64,000 nt of DNA. Origin: Variovorax sp. WS11 (GTDB lineage Bacteria; Pseudomonadota; Gammaproteobacteria; Burkholderiales; Burkholderiaceae_C). Both the position numbers and the translations under genes were made by a program. Within the stretch, counting starts at the first letter, position 1. Every line of letters begins with the position of its first letter. This document shows, piece by piece, positions 52,543 through 61,161 of this stretch. The stretch covers positions 806,001 through 870,000 of the forward strand of contig NZ_JAAGOW010000002.1 of the NCBI RefSeq assembly GCF_010499245.1, given 5' to 3'. The notes beneath the pieces are model-generated. The model made no database searches. It was not told the DNA's origin and saw only the letters and a list, made by a program, of their open reading frames with translations.

Positions 52543-53359
52543 TCCCCATGATCACGATGTCGGTGCGCAGGAAGTTGGAGGCGTTGAGCACCATCTGCCC
52601 GAGGCCCATGTTGGCCGCCACCATCTCCGCCGCCACCAGCGTGGTCCAGCCGAAGCCGATCGCGATGCGCATGCCCACCAGGATGTCGGGCAGGGCCGAG
52701 GGCAGGATCACGTGGCGGATCACCTGCATGTAGCTGGCGCCCATCGAGTAGGCCGCGTTGATCTGCTCCTGCGAGGCGCTGCGCATGCCCGAGCGCGCGG
52801 CCAGGGCCAGCGGCGCGAAGCAGGACAGGAAGATCAGCAGCACCTTGGGCAGCTCGTCGATGCCGAACCAGATGATGATCAGCGGCAGATAGGCCAGCGG
52901 CGGCAGCGGCCGGTAGAACTCCAGCGGCGGGTCGAAGATGCCGCGTGCCACCCGGCTCATGCCCATGGCGATGCCGATCGGGATCGCCGTGACGCTGGCC
53001 AGCGCGAAGGCCGAGAACACGCGGAACATGCTGGCCAGGAAGTGCTGCCACAGCGGCTTGTCGTTGGCCTGGCCGGTGACGTATTCGTAGAACTGCTGCA
53101 TCACCGCCTGCGGCGAGGGCAGGAAGAGCGGCTTGACCCAGCCCATGTTGGTGACGACGAACCACAGCGCCACCAGCACGGTCACGGTGACCACGCTGAT
53201 GGTCGCGCTCGAGCCCGCGCCCGGCACCTTGAAGGCGCTGGTCTTCAGCTTGGTGCCGCCCTTCGCCGGCGCGGCCGCACCGGCCACGACGGCCGGCTGC
53301 GCGGGACTGTTGGCGGGTGGCGTCATGGCGACGGGCGAGGCGATGATGGCGTCAGGCAT
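52454..53359 (-). CDS. tauC: TauC, taurine ABC-transporter permease
   Basis: 301 residues. About 60 N-terminal residues are Pro/Ala-rich, followed by about six membrane helices and the permease EAA loop (INAAYSMGASYMQVIRHVIL). It belongs to the SsuC/TauC family. It lies last in the tauA-tauB-tauC operon; the start overlaps tauB by 8 bp. The 3' end overlaps the convergent LysR gene. The taurine assignment comes from tauR and tauXY next door; nitrate or aliphatic-sulfonate transport is the alternative. Confidence 0.86.
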   Translation of the reverse strand: MPDAIIASPVAMTPPANSPAQPAVVAGAAAPAKGGTKLKTSAFKVPGAGSSATISVVTVTVLVALWFVVTNMGWVKPLFLPSPQAVMQQFYEYVTGQANDKPLWQHFLASMFRVFSAFALASVTAIPIGIAMGMSRVARGIFDPPLEFYRPLPPLAYLPLIIIWFGIDELPKVLLIFLSCFAPLALAARSGMRSASQEQINAAYSMGASYMQVIRHVILPSALPDILVGMRIAIGFGWTTLVAAEMVAANMGLGQMVLNASNFLRTDIVIMGIIVIGVVAYLFDLLMRWLERRLVPWKGRM

Positions 53360-54140
53360 GAGCGGGCTCCCGATGGTGGATGATCGCCAAGACCTCTTCG
53401 CGCATGCGGATGAACTCGGGTTCCGACTTCACCTTGCGCGAGTCGCCATGCGACAGGTACTGGCGCGAAAACGGCACCCGGTCGTAGACGTGCGAGATGC
53501 GCCCCGGGCTCGGGCTCATCACGATCAGCCGGGTGGCGAGGAACAGCGCCTCCTCCACCGAGTGGGTGATGAAGAACACCATCTTGTTCGACTTCGACCA
53601 GGCCTTCAGCAGGATCTCCTGCACTTGCTCGCGGGTGAAGGCGTCGAGCGCGCCCATGGGCTCGTCCATCAGCAGCACGGCCGGGTCGCTGGCCAGCGCG
53701 CGGGCGATGCCCACGCGCTGCTGCATGCCGCCGGAGAGCTCGTAGACGGCGCGGCCGGCGTACTGCTGCAGGCCGACGAGCGCCAGCTTGTCCTCGGCGA
53801 TGCGGTCGCGCTCGGACTTGCCCACGCCGGCCAGGCGCAGGCCCAGCGAGACGTTGTCGCGCACGTTGAGCCAGGGCATCAGCGCATGCTTCTGGAACAC
53901 CACGCCGCGATCGGCGCCGGGGCCGGCGACCGGCTTGCCGTCGAGCAGGATCTCGCCGGTGGAGGGCGGCAGGAAGCCGGCGATGCAGTTGAGCAGCGTG
54001 GTCTTGCCGCAGCCGGAGGCACCGAGCGCGACCACGAAGTCGCCGTCGTGCATCTGCAGGTTGACCGGGGCCAGCGCCTGCAGCGTGCCGCCCGTGACGG
54101 CGTAGTTGACCGTGAGGTCGCGGATGTCGAGTGTGGGCAT
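53352..54140 (-). CDS. tauB: TauB, taurine ABC-transporter ATPase
   Basis: 262 residues. Walker A is GASGCGKTT (about residues 40-48), the Q-loop lies in GVVFQKHALMPW, the signature is LSGGMQQRVGIA, Walker B is VLLMDEPMGALDA and the switch histidine is in FITHSVEEAL. It powers import through TauC. It starts 12 bp after tauA and overlaps tauC by 8 bp. The C-terminal part (RVPFSRQYLSHGDSRKVKS) is typical of TauB/SsuB. Confidence 0.9.
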   Translation of the reverse strand: MPTLDIRDLTVNYAVTGGTLQALAPVNLQMHDGDFVVALGASGCGKTTLLNCIAGFLPPSTGEILLDGKPVAGPGADRGVVFQKHALMPWLNVRDNVSLGLRLAGVGKSERDRIAEDKLALVGLQQYAGRAVYELSGGMQQRVGIARALASDPAVLLMDEPMGALDAFTREQVQEILLKAWSKSNKMVFFITHSVEEALFLATRLIVMSPSPGRISHVYDRVPFSRQYLSHGDSRKVKSEPEFIRMREEVLAIIHHREPAHA

Positions 54141-54152
54141 GGCGTGCTTTCC

Positions 54153-55160
54153 TTACTTCGCCATCGCCTTCTCGACGTAGGCCGTGGTCACGAAGCCGCT
54201 GTAGTCGGCCTTGACCTCCTGCACCCGGCCCTGTTCCTTGAGGAACACGGCCGTGTTGGCCATCGCCTTGGCCGCACCGCCGCCCAGCCAGGTGGGCGAG
54301 ACCTGCTCGGCGAAGGTCGGGAAGCTGTAGAGCGCCATCGCCGCGCCCACGTCCTTGGGGTCGGCCTTGGTCCACTTGGCCATGGCCTTGGTCTGGGGCG
54401 AATCGGGCGTCCAGCTCTTGCCGGAGGCCTTGTACTCCTCGTTGGCGCGGTTGAGCGCCTTCACGAAGGCGACCATGAAGGGCTCGTTGGCGGCAGCCCA
54501 CTTGGCATTCACCACGATGCCCTCGAAGGTGGGCGCGCCGCGCTTGCCGATGCTGCCGGAGGTGGCGATGGTCTTGCCGCCGGAGCGGATGCGCGACAGC
54601 ACCGGGTCCCAGATGAAGGTCGCGTCGATGTCGCCGCGCTCCCAGGCGGCGGCGATCTCGGGCGGGCGCATGTTCATCACGTTGACCGTCTTCGGGTCCA
54701 CGCCGTCCATCTTCATGCCGGCCATCAGCTGGTAGTGGGCGGTGGAGACGAAGGGCGTGGCGACCTTCTTGCCCTTCAGGTCCTTCATGCTCGCGATGCC
54801 GGACGCGTTGCGTGCGATCAGCGCCTCGGCGTCGGCGATGTCGGCCGAGATCCAGAACAGCTTGATGTCCTGGCCCTGGCTGGCCGCCGCGGTCAGCGGG
54901 CTGGAGCCCGTCTCGCCCATCTGCACGTCGCCCGAGGCCATGGCGCGGATCACGTCGCCGCCGCCGGAGAACATGCGCCAGTTGATCTTGTAGCCGGTGG
55001 CCTTCTCGACCTCGCCCGACTCCATCACGAGGCGCAGCGGGACCAGCATATCCTGATGGGCGAAGGTGAGCTCCTTGGTCTGCGCCTGGGCGGCGGTGCC
55101 GAGGGCCATCGCGGCACAGAAGGCCGCGCATGAGAGGGTGAAGCGGCGGGACATGTTCAT
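54153..55160 (-). CDS. tauA: TauA, periplasmic taurine-binding protein
   Basis: 335 residues from the ATG at 55160 (AGGAG 6 bp upstream). A signal peptide (MNMSRRFTLSCAAFCAAMAL ... AQA) precedes a SsuA/TauA-type fold: KINWRMFSGGGDVIRAMASG, GETGSSPLTAAASQGQDIKL, IDATFIWDPVLSRIRSGG. It binds taurine in the periplasm for TauBC. It is first in the tauABC operon; a 138-bp gap separates it from the tauR stop. Confidence 0.9.
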   Translation of the reverse strand: MNMSRRFTLSCAAFCAAMALGTAAQAQTKELTFAHQDMLVPLRLVMESGEVEKATGYKINWRMFSGGGDVIRAMASGDVQMGETGSSPLTAAASQGQDIKLFWISADIADAEALIARNASGIASMKDLKGKKVATPFVSTAHYQLMAGMKMDGVDPKTVNVMNMRPPEIAAAWERGDIDATFIWDPVLSRIRSGGKTIATSGSIGKRGAPTFEGIVVNAKWAAANEPFMVAFVKALNRANEEYKASGKSWTPDSPQTKAMAKWTKADPKDVGAAMALYSFPTFAEQVSPTWLGGGAAKAMANTAVFLKEQGRVQEVKADYSGFVTTAYVEKAMAK

Positions 55161-55298
55161 TCGTTTCTCCTGGTGGTGAAGCTGAATGGACTTTGCACCC
55201 ATCGCCGGGCAGCCGGAAGTGCCAGCCCTGAAGCGGGCATGGAGCCAGTGGATGGGGACTTACCCTTGTTCTGGTGCGGGGCGCACGAGGGCGGTGCG

Positions 55299-56834
55299 TC
55301 AGTGGGTGCGAGGCCCGGCGCTCAGGCTCTCCCCGCGCGCCTGCGCCAGCTCCTGCACCGCCATCCCCAGCGCCCGGATCCCCGCCGGAATCTGCGCCGC
55401 CGCGATCGACGACAAGCGCAGCCGGAAGAAGGGGCACGGATACGGCGGCTTGTTGAAGAACACATCGCCCGCCTCGATCAGCACCCCATGGCTGCGCGCC
55501 ATCAGCGCCAGCTCCGCCGCATCCACCCACGACGGCGCCTGCACCCAGATCGAGGCGCCGCCCGAGGGCAGCTTGAACTCGAAGTCAGGCAGGTGGTCGC
55601 GCAGCGCCTGCGCCGCCAGCGCCAGGCGCTCCTGCATCGCATGGTTGACCCGCCGCGCATGCGACTCGTGATGCCCCAGCGAAAGAAACAGCGCATAGGC
55701 ATGCTGCAGGAAGGCGCTGGGATGCCGCACCATCGCATGCCGGATCACCCGCAGCTCCTTGATCAGCGCGCGCGGCGCCACGATGAAGCCCAGGCGCAGC
55801 GCCGGCGACAGGCTCTTGGACACCGAGCCCACATAGATCACGCGCCCCGTCTTGTCCAGGCTCTTGAGCGCCGGCATCGGCGTGCCCTCGTACAGGTTCT
55901 CGGCCTCGTAGTCGTCCTCGATGATCACGAAGTCCTGCAGCTCGGCCTTGCGCAGCAGCCACTGCCGGCGCTCCAGGCTCAGCGTGGCGGTGGTGGGGCT
56001 CTGGTGCGAAGGCGTGCAGAACAAGTAGTCGGCGGCCGGCAGCGCATCGACCACCAGGCCCTCCTCGTCGACCTCGATCTCCACCCACTTCGGGTTGCGC
56101 ATCGCGAAGCTGTTGCGCGCATGCGGATGGCCCGGCTCCTCCAGGCCGACGCGCGTGTGCTCGTCGAACAGCGCCTCGGCCAGCAGGTAGCACGCATGCT
56201 GGGCGCCGAGGGTGACCAGGATCTCCTCCTTCAGCGCGAACACGCCGCGCCGGGGCAGGAGGCGCGTGCGGATCTGCTCGATCAGGTCGGGCACGTCGTC
56301 GGTCTCGAAGTCGGGCGTCCAGTGCGGCAGCTGCGAGCGCGCCAGACTGCGCGCGCAGCATTCGCGGAAGTCCTCGGTGGGGAACAGCTGCGGGTCGTAG
56401 GTGCCGTAGACGAAGGGGTACGGGTAGTCGCGCCACCGGTCGGGCTTGGACAGCGTGGGCCGGTCGAGCTGCGAGCGCAGCACCCGCGCCGACCACTCCG
56501 GCGGCTGGCCCGACTGCCCGCTGCGCCCCACCAGCGGCTCGGCCAGCTCGGCGGTGAGCGGCCGCGCGTTGTGTGCGACGAACACGCCGCTGCGCGGGCG
56601 CGCCTCCAGGAAGCCTTCGTCCATCAATTGCAGGTAGGCCGAGGTCACGGTGTTGCGGCTCAGGCCCAGCAGCGCCGCCAGCTCGCGCGACGAGGGCAGC
56701 GGCGCGCCCGGGCTCAGCCGGTCCTCGAGGATGGCCTGCACCACCGCCGCGCGCAGACGGCCCTGCAACGGCAGGCCGGGTTGGTCGGGCAGCGCGAAGA
56801 GCTGCGCCCACTGGATGGCTCGGGAGTTGTGCAT
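55299..56834 (-). CDS. tauR: TauR, MocR/GntR-type regulator of taurine genes
   Basis: 511 residues from the ATG at 56834 (a TTG three codons upstream is also open). The GntR winged helix is at about residues 20-85 (SSRELAALLGLSRNTVTSAY), followed by an aminotransferase-like domain. The PLP lysine is in VGSVSKSLSPALRLGF (about residue 335). MocR proteins sense PLP with an amine ligand, here probably taurine. It is divergent from tauX across 118 bp that hold a direct repeat. Confidence 0.86.
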   Translation of the reverse strand: MHNSRAIQWAQLFALPDQPGLPLQGRLRAAVVQAILEDRLSPGAPLPSSRELAALLGLSRNTVTSAYLQLMDEGFLEARPRSGVFVAHNARPLTAELAEPLVGRSGQSGQPPEWSARVLRSQLDRPTLSKPDRWRDYPYPFVYGTYDPQLFPTEDFRECCARSLARSQLPHWTPDFETDDVPDLIEQIRTRLLPRRGVFALKEEILVTLGAQHACYLLAEALFDEHTRVGLEEPGHPHARNSFAMRNPKWVEIEVDEEGLVVDALPAADYLFCTPSHQSPTTATLSLERRQWLLRKAELQDFVIIEDDYEAENLYEGTPMPALKSLDKTGRVIYVGSVSKSLSPALRLGFIVAPRALIKELRVIRHAMVRHPSAFLQHAYALFLSLGHHESHARRVNHAMQERLALAAQALRDHLPDFEFKLPSGGASIWVQAPSWVDAAELALMARSHGVLIEAGDVFFNKPPYPCPFFRLRLSSIAAAQIPAGIRALGMAVQELAQARGESLSAGPRTH

Positions 56835-56864
56835 GGTGGGCAAAGTTTAGGCCGGTTGAAAGCG

Positions 56865-56895
56865 TCTGGCTCGGTCGAATCCCCGCATCTGGCTC
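56865..56895. promoter_or_regulatory. Direct repeat TCTGGCTC (x2), candidate TauR binding sites
   Basis: TCTGGCTC occurs at 56865-56872 and 56888-56895, a 23-bp period, within the divergent tauR-tauX gap. MocR regulators generally bind direct repeats spaced by about two turns. CTGG is also the core I recall for TauR sites in other bacteria. Confidence 0.55.
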
Positions 56896-56952
56896 TATCA
56901 CCGCGCCCGCCGTCTCTCTACGCTCCGCTCATCGACCAGACAGGAGTTTCGC

Positions 56953-57360
56953 GTGACAACAACAGCATCGCCCGCCCCCGTGACCACCGCCACCCTGGAG
57001 GCCTTCAGCGACGCCTGGAACCGCCACGACATCGAGGCGCTGATGGGCTTCATGCACGCGGACTGCGTGTTCCAGACCGCCGCCGGCCCCGAGGCCTGCG
57101 GCACCCGCCACAGCGGCACGGCGGCGGTGCGCAAGGCCTTCGCCGCGGCCTGGGAGACGGTGCCCGACGCGCAGTGGATCAACGGCCGGCACTTCGTCGC
57201 CGGCGACTTCGGCACCTCGCAGTGGACCTTCACCGGCACCGCAGCCGACGGCAGCCGCATCGAGACCGACGGCATCGATGTCTTCAGCTTCAAGGACGGC
57301 AAGATCGCGCTCAAGAACGTGTTCCGCAAGACGCGGCCGAACCTGCCCGCGGCGAAGTAG
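56953..57360 (+). CDS. tauX: TauX, small subunit of taurine dehydrogenase
   Basis: 135 residues with a GTG start (CAGGAG 6 bp upstream). A SnoaL/NTF2-like fold: TLEAFSDAWNRHDIEALMGF, then GDFGTSQWTFTGTAADGSRI and DGIDVFSFKDGKIALKNVF. TauX pairs with the flavoprotein TauY to deaminate taurine to sulfoacetaldehyde. It is 21 bp before tauY and divergent from tauR. On its own the fold would be called hypothetical; context gives the name. Confidence 0.84.
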   Translation: MTTTASPAPVTTATLEAFSDAWNRHDIEALMGFMHADCVFQTAAGPEACGTRHSGTAAVRKAFAAAWETVPDAQWINGRHFVAGDFGTSQWTFTGTAADGSRIETDGIDVFSFKDGKIALKNVFRKTRPNLPAAK

Positions 57361-57381
57361 TTCGCGGTTCGAGGAAACGCC

Positions 57382-58830
57382 ATGACGATCACCGCAGGCA
57401 CCGCCCAGTTCTCGACCGCCGGCCGGGCCGCGCCCGCGGCCAAGCCCTACGACCCGCGCTACGACCCGCTGGTGGCACCCGATCCGGGCGCCGGCCGCGC
57501 CTATGCGCCCACCTGGTGGGTCGCCAGCGCGGGCACGCCGCCCGAGGACGATGGGCCGGTTGTGCGCGACATCGACGTGGACGTGGCCATCATCGGCTCC
57601 GGCGCGACCGGCATGTCGACGGCGCTGTACCTCGCGCAGGAGCACGGCATCCAGGCCACGGTGCTGGAGGCCAACCAGGCGTCGTGGGGCTGCTCCAGCC
57701 GCAGCGGCGGCCAGGGCCAGAACGCCAGCGGCCGGCTCAAGCGCTCGCAGTGGATCCAGCGCTGGGGCCTGGACACGGCCCGGCGCCTCGACGCCGAGAT
57801 CCGCGCCGGCTTCGAGAACTTCAGGCACCTGACGACGCAGATCGACTGCGACGCCTACGACGGCGGCCACCTCTACCTGGCCCACCGGCCCGAGAAGCTC
57901 GCCAGCCTCGAGGCTGAGGCGCGCGTGATGCGCGAGCAGTTCGGCTACGACACGCGCATGCTCACGGCCGAGGAAGTGCGGCGCGACTACTGCGACGAAC
58001 GCGAGGCCGCGGGCGCGCTCTTCGAGCGGGAGGGCGTGGGCATCCATCCGCTCAAGTTCACCTTCGGGCTGATGCGCAAGGCGCGCGCGCTGGGCGTGAA
58101 GATCCACACCTCGAGCCCGGTGCAGGGCTGGCAGACCATCGACGGCGTTCACCACCTGCGCACCCCCGGCGGCATCGTGCGCGCGCGGCGCGTGGCGGTG
58201 TGCACGGGCGGCTACACGGGGCAGGCGCTCTCGCCGCTGCTCAAGAACAAGATCATGCCGATCCTGTCGAACTCGGTGGTCACGCGCCCGCTGACCGAGG
58301 CCGAGCTCCAGGCCACCAACTTCAAGTCGCTTACCTTCCTGACCGACACGCGCACGCTGCGCTTCTACTACCGGCTGCTCAAGGGCAACCGGCTGCAGCT
58401 GGGCAGCCGCAGCTCGGTCAGTGGCGCCGATGCCGAGGACCCGGTGCACCTGAAGCTGCTCACCGATGCGATCGCCCGCAAGTTCCCGCCGCTCGCCGGC
58501 ATCCAGATCGACTATTCGTGGTGGGGCTGGGTGGACGTGAGCCACGACATGATGCCGCGCATCGCGCAGCCCGAGCCCGACAAGAAGATCTGGTACGCCG
58601 TGGGCTACGGCGGCAACGGCGTCTCCTTCTCGACTTGGGCGGGCAAGCGCCTGGCCGAGCGCATGGCCGGGCAGGACGCGGGGCGCGAGGTGTTCGAGCT
58701 GCCGATCTATCGCTCGCCGCTGCCCTTCCCCAACGTGATGGGGCTCGTGGAGTCGCCGGCTTTCGCGCCCTTCCGGCGGATGGGGCAGCGCGTGCTCTAC
58801 AAGTGGTATTGGCTGCGGGACGAGAAGTAG
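57382..58830 (+). CDS. tauY: TauY, FAD-containing large subunit of taurine dehydrogenase
   Basis: 482 residues of the DAO/glycine-oxidase family. The FAD motif is VAIIGSGATGMSTALYLAQE (about residues 70-90), then WGCSSRSGGQGQNASGRL, and the C-terminal GYGGNGVSFSTWAGKRLAER. About 60 extra residues precede the Rossmann fold. It oxidatively deaminates taurine, passing electrons probably to cytochrome c or quinone. Xsc at 8-9.7 kb uses the sulfoacetaldehyde produced. It ends 8 bp from a convergent gene remnant. Confidence 0.87.
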   Translation: MTITAGTAQFSTAGRAAPAAKPYDPRYDPLVAPDPGAGRAYAPTWWVASAGTPPEDDGPVVRDIDVDVAIIGSGATGMSTALYLAQEHGIQATVLEANQASWGCSSRSGGQGQNASGRLKRSQWIQRWGLDTARRLDAEIRAGFENFRHLTTQIDCDAYDGGHLYLAHRPEKLASLEAEARVMREQFGYDTRMLTAEEVRRDYCDEREAAGALFEREGVGIHPLKFTFGLMRKARALGVKIHTSSPVQGWQTIDGVHHLRTPGGIVRARRVAVCTGGYTGQALSPLLKNKIMPILSNSVVTRPLTEAELQATNFKSLTFLTDTRTLRFYYRLLKGNRLQLGSRSSVSGADAEDPVHLKLLTDAIARKFPPLAGIQIDYSWWGWVDVSHDMMPRIAQPEPDKKIWYAVGYGGNGVSFSTWAGKRLAERMAGQDAGREVFELPIYRSPLPFPNVMGLVESPAFAPFRRMGQRVLYKWYWLRDEK

Positions 58831-58838
58831 GGCGGCAT

Positions 58839-58990
58839 CTACTTCGCGCGGGTGCGCAACTCTTCGGCCGTGATGCGCACGAGCTTCTTGTCGCGCTCAA
58901 CCACGATGGCCGTGTTCGTGGTCGCCGAGTGCGCGCCCGGCATGCACTGCGGGCCCGGCTCGAAGGTGTGGGGACGTTGCGTGCATCTCG
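58839..58990 (-). pseudogene. Possible 3' remnant of an unidentified gene
   Basis: The minus strand encodes PHTFEPGPQCMPGAHSATT, then NTAIVVERDKKLVRITAEEL and RTRAK before a stop. It reads like the well-conserved end of a protein, but no start or N-terminal part exists; the sequence upstream is the repeat region at 59005. A full gene may have been cut by repeat insertion or deletion. No family recognised. Confidence 0.4.
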
Positions 58991-59004
58991 AAGGCCCAGT
59001 GCCT

Positions 59005-59098
59005 CCCAGCCCTCCCCAGAGGGGGAGGGTAACTAGCCTGCGCGCGATGGAAGCGCTGCCCGCATCCTCCTTGCCCTCCCCCTCTGGGGAGGGCTGGG
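59005..59098. repeat. 25-bp perfect inverted repeat (REP/MITE-like)
   Basis: The left arm 59005-59029 (CCCAGCCCTCCCCAGAGGGG, then GAGGG) and the right arm 59074-59098 are perfect reverse complements, 44 bp apart. Each arm is also nearly palindromic. The C/G-rich form is like repetitive extragenic palindromes scattered in genomes. Confidence 0.75.
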
Positions 59099-59139
59099 AT
59101 GAGGGCACCGGACGCATCCACAGCAGCAGGCCTGTCCAC

Positions 59140-59322
59140 GGAGGCGTGCGGCAGCCCTGGGCCGGCCGTTGAGGCGCCGCCGAGCAGCGCAGCGGCAGGC
59201 GGATCAGGGCTCGCGACTGTTTGAGCGAAGCGAGTTTGAGCAGACCGCCTGACGCGAGCAGCGCAGGGCAGCCGCGAAGCGGCCGGCGACGTCGGCCGGC
59301 CCAGGGCATGCCGCACGCCTCC
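59140..59322. repeat. About 30-bp inverted repeat enclosing 124 bp
   Basis: The left arm 59140-59168 (GGAGGCGTGCGGCAGCCCTG, then GGCCGGCCG) matches the complement of 59293-59322 with one indel. The enclosed 124 bp hold words such as GAGCGAAGCGAGTTTGAGCA and no gene. With the repeat just before, this fills the 700-bp gap between tauY and the next operon. It could be a small non-autonomous element. Confidence 0.65.
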
Positions 59323-59538
59323 GCACCCCCGCGCGATCAAAGCTCGGCACTTCGTCATGGCCCTAATTGGGGGCACGCGCATTGCCCTGGTGCGCCCCCG
59401 TAAAAACCCGCCCCTTCTGGCCCTTCAACTGGCCGACACGTGGATCTTCGCCGGCGCCCGCCCTGGGCCTATCTTCGGCATCGAGGCCGGCAACGGCCGC
59501 AGACGCTTTTCCCCCAGTCGACTTTCACGAGGTCACGC

Positions 59539-61146
59539 ATGCCCACCTTCACGTTCACACGCCGAGCTGCCATGCTGTCGGCCACCCTGGCCGCCGCCGG
59601 CGCGCTGCTCGCGACACCCGCCGCAGCTGCCGCCGCCGACGAAGCCCCCAAGCGCGGCGGCACGCTGGTGCTGGGCAACACCCAGACCCCGCGGCACCTC
59701 AACGGCGCGGTGCAGTCGGGCATCGCGACCGCCGTGCCTTCGACCCAGATCTTCGCCAGCCCGCTGCGCTTCGACGACAAGTGGAATCCGCAGCCCTACC
59801 TGGCCGAGTCGTGGAAGCTGGCCGAGGACGGCAAGTCGCTCACACTCAACCTGCGCAAGAACGCCGTGTTCCACGACGGCAAGCCCGTCACCTCGGCCGA
59901 CGTCGCCTTCTCGATCATGGCGATCAAGGCCAACCACCCCTTCACCACCATGATGGGCCCGGTGGAGAAGGTGGACACGCCCGACCCCCACACCGCCATC
60001 ATCCGCATGAGCACGCCGCACCCGGCGATCGTGCTGGCGATGTCGCCGGCCCTCTGCCCCATCCTGCCCAAGCACATCTACGGCGACGGCCAGGACCTCA
60101 AGACCCATCCGCGCAACAGCACCGACATGGTGGGCTCGGGCCCCTTCAAGCTGGTCGAGTTCAAGCCGGGCCAGCGCATCGTGATGGAGCGCTTCGACAA
60201 GTTCTTCCTCCCCGGCAAGCCCTACCTCGACAAGGTGATCGTCAACATCACGCCCGACATGGCCAGCCTGATGCTCGGCCTGGAGCGCGGCGACGTGCAG
60301 ATGCTGCCCTTCGCGAGCGTGCCCACCGACCTCAAGCGCCTGGCGACCAACCCGCAGGTCGCGCTCACGCCCAAGGGCTACGAGGGCATCGGCGCCCTCA
60401 ACTGGCTGGCCTTCAACCTGACGAAGAAGCCGCTGTCGGACGTGCAGGTGCGCAAGGCCATCGCCACCGCGATCGACAAGAACTTCATCACCAAGGCACT
60501 GATGGCCGGCTTCGCGACGCCGGCCGACGGCCCCATCGTGGCCAGCAGCCCCTTCGCCGTTCCGGACCTGGTGCGCTACCCGGTGGACCTGAAGAAAGCC
60601 GCCGAGATGCTGGACGCCGCCGGCTACAAGGCCGGCGCGGGCGGCGAGCGCTTCAAGCTCACCATCGACTACCTGCCCGGCGCCGACGATCAGCAGAAGA
60701 CGGTGGCCGAGTACATCCGCGGCCAGCTCAAGAAGGTCGGCATCGCGGTCGAGGTGCGCGCCTCGGCCGACTTCCCGGCCTGGGCCAAGCGCATGGCCTC
60801 GCACGACTTCGACATGTCGATGGACCTGGTCTTCAACTGGGGCGACCCCATCATCGGCGTACACCGCACCTACCTCTCGACCAACATCAAGCCGGTGGTC
60901 TGGACCAATACGCAGTCCTACAGCAACCCGAAGGTGGACGAGCTGCTCAACACTGCCGGCGGCATCATCGACCCGGTCAAGCGCAAGGCCTACTACGCCA
61001 CCTTCGAGAAGATCGTGACCGACGAGCTGCCCATCGTCTTCATCAACCAGGTGCCCTATCACACGGCCGTGAGCAAGAAGCTGGCGAACGTGCCGGCCAG
61101 CATCTGGGGGCCGATGTCGCCCTACGACGAGGTGTACTTCAAGTAG
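59539..61146 (+). CDS. Oligopeptide/nickel-type ABC transporter substrate-binding protein
   Basis: 535 residues from the ATG at 59539. A signal peptide with RR (TRRAAMLSATLAAAGALLA) may be Tat-type. It is an SBP family 5 (DppA/OppA) protein: FASPLRFDDKWNPQPYLAES, WKLAEDGKSLTLNLRKNAVF and GSGPFKLVEFKPGQRIVMER. It binds peptides, metal chelates or other solutes for the permeases that follow. It is the first gene of the operon at the right end; the ligand is unknown. Confidence 0.87.
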   Translation: MPTFTFTRRAAMLSATLAAAGALLATPAAAAAADEAPKRGGTLVLGNTQTPRHLNGAVQSGIATAVPSTQIFASPLRFDDKWNPQPYLAESWKLAEDGKSLTLNLRKNAVFHDGKPVTSADVAFSIMAIKANHPFTTMMGPVEKVDTPDPHTAIIRMSTPHPAIVLAMSPALCPILPKHIYGDGQDLKTHPRNSTDMVGSGPFKLVEFKPGQRIVMERFDKFFLPGKPYLDKVIVNITPDMASLMLGLERGDVQMLPFASVPTDLKRLATNPQVALTPKGYEGIGALNWLAFNLTKKPLSDVQVRKAIATAIDKNFITKALMAGFATPADGPIVASSPFAVPDLVRYPVDLKKAAEMLDAAGYKAGAGGERFKLTIDYLPGADDQQKTVAEYIRGQLKKVGIAVEVRASADFPAWAKRMASHDFDMSMDLVFNWGDPIIGVHRTYLSTNIKPVVWTNTQSYSNPKVDELLNTAGGIIDPVKRKAYYATFEKIVTDELPIVFINQVPYHTAVSKKLANVPASIWGPMSPYDEVYFK

Positions 61147-61161
61147 GCAGGAGCGACGACC

